NCBI GenBank assembly: GCA_020441225.1
Contig: JAGRMP010000224.1
Location: 8,269-15,891 of the forward strand
DNA from: Maritimibacter sp.
GTDB lineage: Bacteria; Pseudomonadota; Alphaproteobacteria; Rhodobacterales; Rhodobacteraceae
DNA length: 7,623 bases
Direction of reading: 5' to 3'
Positions 1 to 5,618 of the stretch are shown piece by piece. The translations under genes and the position numbers were made by a program. The notes below the pieces were generated by a model. It saw only the letters and a program-made list of their open reading frames with translations. It was not told the DNA's origin and ran no database searches. Each line of letters opens with the position of its first letter. Within the stretch, counting starts at the first letter, position 1.

Positions 1-737
1 TGAAGATCGGCTTCGACCCCACCGAAGGGATTATCAAGCTCGAAGTCGTCGCCGCCAGCCCCGAAGCCAGCGCCGCCTTCTCCGAAGCCCTGATCCGGTA
101 CGCCGAGGCGCGGGTCGACAATCTCACCCAGCGGCTGCGCGAAGACCAGATGGCGGGCGCGGTCGCAAGCTATGCCGAGGCCGAAGAGAAACGCGCCGCA
201 GCCCAGGCCGAAGTGCTGCGGCTGCAGACCGATCTGCAGGTCCTCGATCCGACCACGGAGACCGGCTCGGTCATGAGCCAGGTGACCGGTTTCGAAACCC
301 AGCTCAACCAAAAGCGCCTCCAGCTGCAGCAATTGCTCGACAATTCCCGGCCCAACCAGGCCCGGGTCGACGGGGTGCGCGGCGACATCGCGCGGCTTGA
401 GGCGCTGATCGCCGATCTGCGCTCCAAGCTGACCACGACGAGCGGAAGTTCGGGCGAAAGCCTCGCGCAGATCTCTGGCCAGCTCGCGGTCGCGCAATCC
501 GACCTCGAAACCCGCACTCTGCTCATGCAACAGGCGCTGCAGCAGCTCGAAAGCGCGCGGATCGAGGCCAACAAGCAGACGCGATACCTCGAAATGGGCG
601 TTCACCCGGTGGCGCCCGACCAGCCGACCTATCCGCGCAGTTTCGAAAACACGATCCTCGCGTTCCTGATCTTCGCGGGCATCTATCTGATGATCTCGCT
701 GACCGCGTCGATCCTGCGTGAACAGGTGTCGGGATGA
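1..737 (+). CDS. kpsE: Capsule polysaccharide export inner-membrane protein, KpsE/CtrB/BexC family (5' end missing)
   Basis: The frame is open from the left edge (first whole codon at 3) to TGA at 735-737, so about 244 C-terminal residues are visible and the start lies upstream. The visible part is mostly long alpha-helical, heptad-like sequence rich in Ala, Gln, Leu and Glu, a coiled-coil hairpin. A Pro-rich stretch (HPVAPDQPTYPR) and one C-terminal membrane helix (around TILAFLIFAGIYLMISL) follow, ending in SILREQVSG. This order is what the periplasmic coiled coil and second membrane segment of polysaccharide co-polymerase / capsule export proteins look like. In group 2/3-type capsule systems these proteins bridge the inner-membrane ABC transporter (KpsMT) and the outer-membrane exporter (KpsD/Wza). 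The family call comes from architecture and remembered similarity of the C-terminus. The exact symbol is less certain than the family. Confidence 0.85.
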   Translation, partial: KIGFDPTEGIIKLEVVAASPEASAAFSEALIRYAEARVDNLTQRLREDQMAGAVASYAEAEEKRAAAQAEVLRLQTDLQVLDPTTETGSVMSQVTGFETQLNQKRLQLQQLLDNSRPNQARVDGVRGDIARLEALIADLRSKLTTTSGSSGESLAQISGQLAVAQSDLETRTLLMQQALQQLESARIEANKQTRYLEMGVHPVAPDQPTYPRSFENTILAFLIFAGIYLMISLTASILREQVSG

Positions 738-754
738 GACCCGCGCTCCTGCGC

Positions 755-759
755 GAGGG
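755..759 (+). promoter_or_regulatory. Shine-Dalgarno sequence that favours the GTG start at 766
   Basis: GAGGG lies six bases before GTG 766. The alternative in-frame GTG at 718 lies inside the preceding capsule gene and has no comparable purine box, so this site decides the start. Confidence 0.5.
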
Positions 760-765
760 CATGGC

Positions 766-1506
766 GTGAGCCAGGACGGCACCGTCACCCGGCCGCGGCC
801 GTCGGGCGAATACGAGCCCGAATACCTGTTCGAGGGCAAGAAGCTGCGGGTTTCGGTCCGTGGCCCGCGCACGGACAAGCTGATGGTGAGCTTCGACTAC
901 TGGTCGCGGCACAAGCCGGGCTTCGGCCAGATCAACCGCCGCTCGCGCTATGCCGACCGGGGCTTCACCCATCTGCACCTGCATTGCCGGCAGAACGACT
1001 GGTTCCTCAACCGCGAGACCGAGGCGGCGCTCGACGTGATCGCGGCCTATGCGCAGGGGTTCGACAGTGCCGCGTGCATCGGCTTTTCGATGGGCGGCTA
1101 CGGCACCATGCTGGTGAGCCGCGTCGTCGATTTCGACCGGGTGCTGATGGTTTCGCCGCATATCACCTTTTCCGAACATCAATACCCGCACGAGACCCGC
1201 TTTCCCGCCCATATCGGCAATCTCGGACGTGCGCTGAAGCTCAACGAACGGGTCGTTTCCGGTCCGCCGGCACGTGCCGCGGCGGCGGTGATCTACGACA
1301 GCCGAGTCGCGGGCGATCTCTACCACGCCGAGGCTGCGGGCGGCCGGTTCGCCCGTTTCGAACTGGTCGACCTCGCCGGCGGCGGCCACCCCGCGACCAC
1401 CGCGTTGACCCGCGCCGGTCATTTCGAGCTGGTGCTCGACGCGATCACCGGCGAGAGGCTCGACATGGACCCGATCCGCGCCGCCCATGCCCGGGTTGCA
1501 TCATGA
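766..1506 (+). CDS. Alpha/beta-hydrolase-fold protein at the end of the capsule locus
   Basis: The protein has 246 residues if it starts at GTG 766. An upstream GTG at 718 would add 16 residues (total 262) and overlap the capsule gene. The sequence shows a nucleophile elbow, GFSMGGYG at residues 106-113 with Ser108, after the helix-strand pattern expected of the fold. Candidate acid residues are Asp178 or Asp184, and a candidate catalytic His is His208 in the GGGHP motif. There is no signal peptide, so it is probably cytoplasmic. It follows the KpsE-like gene with no real gap, which suggests co-transcription and a role in capsule production, for example as an esterase or acyl/polymer-modifying enzyme. 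That role is inference; substrate and reaction cannot be read from the sequence. It could equally be a non-catalytic relative of the fold. The stop overlaps an ATG (ATGA at 1503-1506). Confidence 0.75.
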   Translation: MSQDGTVTRPRPSGEYEPEYLFEGKKLRVSVRGPRTDKLMVSFDYWSRHKPGFGQINRRSRYADRGFTHLHLHCRQNDWFLNRETEAALDVIAAYAQGFDSAACIGFSMGGYGTMLVSRVVDFDRVLMVSPHITFSEHQYPHETRFPAHIGNLGRALKLNERVVSGPPARAAAAVIYDSRVAGDLYHAEAAGGRFARFELVDLAGGGHPATTALTRAGHFELVLDAITGERLDMDPIRAAHARVAS

Positions 1507-1566
1507 AAACGCTTGCGCCCTAATGGGATTTCCGCCCACCCCGTTGAACTCAAACCGGATCCGACG

Positions 1567-2922
1567 ATGCCTGTTCTACGTGTCTTGAGCCTCGCGCTCA
1601 CCCTGGTGTTCCTCTTCGCCCCGGCCGCGCCGGTCAGCGCCCAGAACGGGACGATCACCACCGTCGAGGGCACGTCGACCGCGACGCGGGCCGAGGCCGA
1701 TGCGGCGATTGCGACGCGCATCCGCGACATCCTGCACGAGCTCGACGGCTACGAGGACGTGACCGTGGTGGTCAAGGCGGGGATCGTCACCCTGCGGGGC
1801 ACCACGCTCGACGCGAGCCTTGTCGACGATCTCGGCGCGCTGGTGAGCCGGGTCGAGGGGGTGGTGGCGATCGAGAACGAGGTGAGCCTGTCGACCTCGG
1901 TCTCGGACCGGCTCACCCCGGTCTGGGACCGGCTTGTCAGGCGCGCGCAGCAGACCGTCGCCTTTCTGCCGCTGATCGCGGTTGCCGCGGTGGCCTTTGC
2001 TGCCGTCACCTGGTTCGGCTTTGCGCTTGCACGCCGTCACCAGCCCTGGGACCGGCTCGCGCCCAATGCCTTCATTGCCGATATCTACCGCAACATAATG
2101 CGCATCCTCGCGGTGATCGCGGGGGTGGTGGTGGCGCTCGACATCCTCGGGGCGACGGCGCTCTTGTCCACCATCATGGGCGCGGCCGGGATCGTCGGGC
2201 TGGCCATCGGTTTCGCCGTCCGCGACACGGTGGAGAATTTCATCGCCTCGATCCTGCTCTCGATCCGCCAGCCGTTCCGCCCCAACGACGCGATCGAGAT
2301 CGAGGGGGTCGAGGGCAAGGTGATCCGCCTCACGTCGCGCGCGACGATCCTGCTCAACTGGGACGGCAACCATGTGCGGATCCCGAATGCGACGGTCTAC
2401 AAGTCGCGGATCCTGAACTACAGCCGCAACCCCGAGCGCCGCTTCAGCTTCGACATCGGGGTCGGCTACGGCACCGACCTGGCCGCCGCCAAGACGCTGG
2501 CGGAGGCGACGGTGGCGGCGCTGCCCTTCCTGCTGAAGACTCCGGCGGTCAATTCCTGGACCACGACGCTGAACGGGTCCGACATCGGCATGACTGTGGT
2601 CGGCTGGATCGACCAGACCGAGACCGACCTGCTCGCGGCCCGGTCCGAGGCAATCCGGCAGGTGCTTCTGGCCTTTGAACAGGCCGGGATCGAGATGCCG
2701 GAACCGACCTACCGGCTGCTCACCGCAGAGACCGGCGCCGCCCCGGCCGCCGCGCCTGCGCCTGCGAAGACGCCGGCTGCCGGTGCCGGTCCGGTGGGGG
2801 ACGGAATCGAGGTGCAGGATGTGGCGGCGACCGCGGAACAGGAGCTCGAGAAGATGGTCAACGAAGAACGTGCGATGACCGAGGAGGACGACCTGCTCAC
2901 CCTGGGCGAGCGTCGTGAGTAG
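1567..2922 (+). CDS. MscS-family mechanosensitive ion channel with N-terminal BON domain
   Basis: The protein has 451 residues from ATG 1567. The frame extends back to a TTG at 1513, but ATG 1567 places a clean signal peptide at the N-terminus (hydrophobic 4-20, likely cleavage after APVSA near residue 25). Next come a BON domain (about 42-108, ending in VEGVVAIENEVSL), membrane helices at about 130-152 and 176-200, and the Gly/Ala-rich pore helix of MscS (about 203-235, AAGIVGLAIGFAVRDTVENF). The MscS beta domain (about 238-285, with RIPNATVYKSRILNYSR) and the alpha/beta C-terminal domain follow. The tail is an Ala/Pro linker (about residues 398-420) and an acidic segment. MscS channels release solutes on hypo-osmotic shock, and BON domains are thought to bind membranes or periplasmic ligands. 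The gene is 60 bp after the hydrolase on the same strand, so it may share its transcript. Confidence 0.9.
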   Translation: MPVLRVLSLALTLVFLFAPAAPVSAQNGTITTVEGTSTATRAEADAAIATRIRDILHELDGYEDVTVVVKAGIVTLRGTTLDASLVDDLGALVSRVEGVVAIENEVSLSTSVSDRLTPVWDRLVRRAQQTVAFLPLIAVAAVAFAAVTWFGFALARRHQPWDRLAPNAFIADIYRNIMRILAVIAGVVVALDILGATALLSTIMGAAGIVGLAIGFAVRDTVENFIASILLSIRQPFRPNDAIEIEGVEGKVIRLTSRATILLNWDGNHVRIPNATVYKSRILNYSRNPERRFSFDIGVGYGTDLAAAKTLAEATVAALPFLLKTPAVNSWTTTLNGSDIGMTVVGWIDQTETDLLAARSEAIRQVLLAFEQAGIEMPEPTYRLLTAETGAAPAAAPAPAKTPAAGAGPVGDGIEVQDVAATAEQELEKMVNEERAMTEEDDLLTLGERRE

Positions 2923-2945
2923 AGCGGAAAAGGGTGTTTTTGGGC

Positions 2946-2974
2946 TTGCGGCGGCCGGAGGCTTTGGCTAGGAA
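2946..2974 (+). promoter_or_regulatory. Possible promoter of tRNA-Gln
   Basis: TTGCGG (2946-2951) and TAGGAA (2969-2974) are separated by 17 bases and would start transcription a few bases before the tRNA at 2987. The -10 match is weak, so this is a candidate from spacing and position only. Confidence 0.25.
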
Positions 2975-2986
2975 AGCGCGCACCGT

Positions 2987-3061
2987 TGGGGTGTAGCCAA
3001 GTGGTAAGGCAGCGGTTTTTGGTACCGTGTACCGTAGGTTCGAATCCTACCACCCCAGCCA
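2987..3061 (+). tRNA. tRNA-Gln (anticodon TTG)
   Basis: A full cloverleaf of 75 bases can be folded by eye. The acceptor stem TGGGGTG (2987-2993) pairs with CACCCCA (3051-3057). The D arm is GCC/GGC (2996-2998 with 3008-3010). The anticodon stem GCGGT/ACCGT (3012-3016 with 3024-3028, one G-T pair) carries loop TTTTGGT with anticodon TTG at 3019-3021, reading CAA. The variable loop is GTACC, and the T arm is GTAGG-TTCGAAT-CCTAC (3034-3050). Discriminator G3058 and an encoded CCA (3059-3061) complete it. An integrase gene reads away from its 3' end, so this gene is probably the attachment site of a genomic island. The copy here appears intact. Confidence 0.97.
3034..3061 (+). other. Probable island attachment site (att) in the tRNA-Gln 3' half
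   Basis: Tyrosine recombinases of islands and prophages commonly use the T arm and 3' end of a tRNA gene as the crossover region. Here the T arm, acceptor 3' strand and CCA sit directly before the integrase-bearing DNA. No second copy of this sequence is present in the window, so the other junction must lie further right. The precise core is not determinable from one junction. Confidence 0.5.
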
Positions 3062-3087
3062 TGTTTCAGAAAAATTGGAACAAAAAC

Positions 3088-3102
3088 AATCGCTTAGCGA
3101 TT
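3088..3102. terminator. Hairpin after tRNA-Gln, possible terminator
   Basis: AATCGC-TTA-GCGATT is a perfect 6-bp stem with a 3-base loop, 27 bases after the tRNA. On the + strand it is followed only by T-TCGCCC, a poor U-tract. On the minus strand it is followed by GTTTTTG, so as an intrinsic terminator it reads better leftward. Confidence 0.35.
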
Positions 3103-3317
3103 TCGCCCTCGCGCGCGCGTGGACGCCGTCTGCGGGAGTTTCGACCCGCACCGGCGCCGACTCCCGACCGGGCCCAGCTCGGCGGCGCGGGGCCCATTCC
3201 AGGTTCGTCCATGGCGAGCGCCATTGCCCCGGTCGGCCCAACCTCCAAGAACGGCGTCGAAAAAAAAGTTTTTCCGGATCCAGAAGGACCAACCCACCTC
3301 CCCGTCAAAATAATGAC

Positions 3318-3321
3318 GAGG
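3318..3321 (+). promoter_or_regulatory. Shine-Dalgarno sequence that favours the integrase start at 3328
   Basis: GAGG lies six bases before ATG 3328. The in-frame ATG at 3313 lacks such a box. Confidence 0.4.
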
Positions 3322-3327
3322 CAGGAA

Positions 3328-5322
3328 ATGCACCAGGTCCCGGAAACCCAGTTCGACCCGAAAGCCGGCGCGATGATCGCGGCAGAAATCATCCGCGGCG
3401 AGATCGCGCGTATGTCCATCGAGGTGGCCGACGACGCCGTCGATATCGACGATCGCATCGACGACCTTTCCGATGCGCTCCGCGAGATCCGGGCCGGGTT
3501 GCGGGCGCGCGACTACGACATGGTGCATCCGTTCCTCGCCGCGGCCTGCGCCCGCCTTGCCGTCCCGGTCCCCACCGAAATCGATGACGAGTATGCACGT
3601 GACCTTCTATCGACGCTGAAGGAACTGACCCGGATCGAGATCGACGTCTTCGAAGACGGCGAGAGCCCGGTCAAGGCGGGCATGAGCCTGCTCCAGCGCT
3701 ATGGGATCCGCATGTCGCAGGGGAAGGTCCCGGCGCTCTTGCACCTGTCTGATGTCGTCGCCGAGGCGGTGAAAGGACAAACGAAGGAAATGCGGCGCAA
3801 GCTCGAAACGACGGCCGAGCTCGTCCAGGAATTTGCCGGCGATATCCCGATCGTGCGTCTGCCCTTCCTGATCGAAGATCTGATGCTCTGGATCAGCCGA
3901 CTCCCCAAGACCCATGGCAAGACGGCCGGCGCCAACGGCCGGGGCGACATGATCGTGGAGCGGGTGCTGAAAGCGGATGAGATCCGGGAGGCCGACGAGA
4001 CCGATGCGAAGGTGTATGCCGAGGCGGCCGCGCGGACAGATCTTTCCGACGCAGCGAAAAAGGCGGCCATCGTCGAGAAGCTCACGAAAAGGGTCACCCA
4101 CACCAACCTCGAGCGGCACCTTGACCGACTGCACCAATTGATGCGTGTCGCCGAAGACCTGGGCTACACCGGCAAGACACGGTTGATCACCTACACGAAG
4201 CTCGCGCAGGTGATGACCGATTTCACGTTGCAGCAACGTGAGACCAATCCGCTGTTCCTGCGTGTCACGCAACCGAAGCTCCGGCTGCGCTGGAACAACC
4301 GGCGCCTCACCACGCTTCTGACGTCGCCCGTCTATCGGGGCTGTTCGACCGACAAGCGACGGGCGAACCCTGGCCGCATGATCTTCCGCGATGCCATCTA
4401 TTGGGTGCCTTTGATCCTGATGACGATGGGCACGCGCGTCACGGAAGTGCTGCAACTCAAGGGTTCGGATCTCATCCTGCGTGACGGCGTCCTTTGCCTC
4501 AGCTTGAACTGGACCGCGGAGCAGGAAGGCAAGACCGTGACGGCGCAACGGATCGTGCCGATCCCGCAAATCCTCCTCGATCTCGGGTTCGTCGAGTGGA
4601 TTCACTCGAAATGCAAGAATCCGAGCGACTTGCTCTTCCCGGAGGTCCACAATGGCGATCCCGACAAAGCCGCGGATATCCTCTCGAAGCGCTTGCTCAC
4701 CGTCCGTCAGCGTCTGGGGATCTACGATTACAACGAAGACCTCTACGCGCTTCGCAAGACCCTTTCATCCGCGCTTTGGCGAGCCGGGGTCCCCCAGGAA
4801 GACAGACAGATGATCATCGGCCATATCTCGGACACGACGATCGGGCGTCATTACACCGACGCAGATATGCAGACGCTCAAGGCTCTTCTCGACCAAGCCG
4901 AACATGGTATCGTGGTCGAGTATTCCGAGAAACACCGGTTCCCGGTGGTTTCGAAGTGCACGTTGTCGTCCGGGGTTCCTGCCCGTGCCGAGGTGCTCCT
5001 CGACGAGCACGGTAACCTGGGTGCCGTTCGGATCATTCGTGAAGACACCGGAGCCCAAATCGTCGCTGCGGCTGTATCGAACTGCGATCTGCCGAAACTG
5101 CCGGACTGGGACGGCATGTTAGTCAAGCGCCGTGCCCTGGTGGCCGAGGCGGTGGCGGACGTGCTCGGGGACTATGACGTCGCGCCGCATTCAAACGAAG
5201 CCGTCCAGCGTGCCTACGAACACCTCCTGGCGCTCGCGGCGAAGACCAGCGATACGCGGGTTTCTGTCGCAAAAACTGATAGTGATGTGGTGGCTCGGCC
5301 ACTGGCTTGCGTGACAGGGTGA
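3328..5322 (+). CDS. Tyrosine recombinase / site-specific integrase of the tRNA-Gln island
   Basis: The protein has 664 residues from ATG 3328. ATG 3313 is a close alternative, and the frame is open further upstream through the tRNA, which is not coding. An N-terminal helical region (1-150) precedes a SAM-like core-binding region (about 155-300, including LPKTHGK). The catalytic domain (about 350-515) follows. Visible active-site positions are Arg370 (GTRVTEVLQLKGSDL), candidate Lys402 (EQEGKT), Arg476 in YALRKT, His499 in IIGH and nucleophile Tyr509 in GRHYTDAD. The usual His of the HxxR box is Tyr473. About 155 residues follow the nucleophile, far more than in typical integrases. Reading away from the tRNA-Gln 3' end, it should catalyse integration and excision of the adjacent DNA. 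The frame is intact. The overall look resembles the large proteobacterial integrases with a DUF6538-like N-terminus, but that sub-family is a guess. Confidence 0.9.
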   Translation: MHQVPETQFDPKAGAMIAAEIIRGEIARMSIEVADDAVDIDDRIDDLSDALREIRAGLRARDYDMVHPFLAAACARLAVPVPTEIDDEYARDLLSTLKELTRIEIDVFEDGESPVKAGMSLLQRYGIRMSQGKVPALLHLSDVVAEAVKGQTKEMRRKLETTAELVQEFAGDIPIVRLPFLIEDLMLWISRLPKTHGKTAGANGRGDMIVERVLKADEIREADETDAKVYAEAAARTDLSDAAKKAAIVEKLTKRVTHTNLERHLDRLHQLMRVAEDLGYTGKTRLITYTKLAQVMTDFTLQQRETNPLFLRVTQPKLRLRWNNRRLTTLLTSPVYRGCSTDKRRANPGRMIFRDAIYWVPLILMTMGTRVTEVLQLKGSDLILRDGVLCLSLNWTAEQEGKTVTAQRIVPIPQILLDLGFVEWIHSKCKNPSDLLFPEVHNGDPDKAADILSKRLLTVRQRLGIYDYNEDLYALRKTLSSALWRAGVPQEDRQMIIGHISDTTIGRHYTDADMQTLKALLDQAEHGIVVEYSEKHRFPVVSKCTLSSGVPARAEVLLDEHGNLGAVRIIREDTGAQIVAAAVSNCDLPKLPDWDGMLVKRRALVAEAVADVLGDYDVAPHSNEAVQRAYEHLLALAAKTSDTRVSVAKTDSDVVARPLACVTG

Positions 5323-5330
5323 AGTAGAAT
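5302..5330 (+). promoter_or_regulatory. Weak promoter candidate at the end of the integrase gene
   Basis: TAGAAT (5325-5330) differs from the -10 consensus at one base, and CTGGCT (5302-5307) sits 17 bases upstream as a poor -35. It could drive the TerB_N gene with a leader of nearly 300 bases. The evidence is slight. Confidence 0.2.
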
Positions 5331-5618
5331 GACGGCAATCCAAAGAGGCCGGGGGTAGCAGTTTCTCGGGCTGAGAAAACACTCCACGTGGTCGGAGATC
5401 GAATTATCTGGCGGACCCATGGGGGTTCGATGTTCCAGACCAGAGGGTCATCTGAATGGATTTCGCCGAATCTTTTGACTTGGATCGTGTCCGGTCGCGT
5501 GCGGCAATGGTTTTCGCCCATGATTCTTCGCGCGATCGCCGTAGACATTTCCTACATCGCATTTCACTCTACCAATGCGAGAACGGGTTCGGGTCTGATC
5601 TGGCGAAAGGGTGTGGCT
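5323..5618. other. Leader between integrase and TerB_N gene with several palindromes
   Basis: No independent gene is convincing here. It holds a hairpin TTTCTC-GGGCT-GAGAAA (5362-5378) without a U-tract, and the perfect palindromes CCACGTGG (5384-5391) and CCCATGGG (5416-5423), which are possible operator or processing elements. The TerB_N frame is open back to TAG at 5325-5327, with in-frame ATG codons at 5430 and 5520. The codons before 5619 lack the G/C-ending preference seen after it, so this part is probably untranslated. Confidence 0.4.
5606..5611 (+). promoter_or_regulatory. Shine-Dalgarno sequence that favours the TerB_N start at 5619
   Basis: AAAGGG lies seven bases before GTG 5619, and the hydrophobic N-terminus begins directly after that codon. 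GTG 5613 is too close to use this box. Confidence 0.4.

Larger units (their letters stand above)
3062..3327. other. Non-coding or degenerate stretch between tRNA-Gln and the integrase
   Basis: This stretch has A-rich blocks (3069-3086 and AAAAAAAAG near 3260-3268) and no confident gene. The integrase frame stays open through it and could give an N-terminal extension from ATG 3061 or ATG 3211, but the residues are Pro/Arg/Gly-rich and low in complexity. On the minus strand a short open frame contains a P-loop-like GPSGSGKT (3267-3290). It probably holds the integrase promoter and recombinase arm sites, though none can be assigned by eye. Confidence 0.4.

Noticed and set aside
718..765. Hydrolase start at GTG 718
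   Set aside because: It would add 16 Arg-rich residues overlapping the capsule gene and lacks a ribosome site. GTG 766 has GAGGG at good spacing.
523..1488. Long minus-strand frame opposite the hydrolase gene
   Set aside because: It is antisense to a gene with clear motifs. Its composition is that of a complementary-strand shadow in G/C-rich DNA.
1513..1566. MscS start at TTG 1513
   Set aside because: It would place 18 polar, Pro-rich residues before an otherwise clean signal peptide.
2986..3060. Integrase frame continuing upstream through the tRNA gene
   Set aside because: The cloverleaf is complete and explains every base. The open frame across it is accidental.
3607..4650. Long minus-strand frame opposite the integrase
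   Set aside because: It is antisense to the catalytic and core-binding regions and shows no domain of its own.
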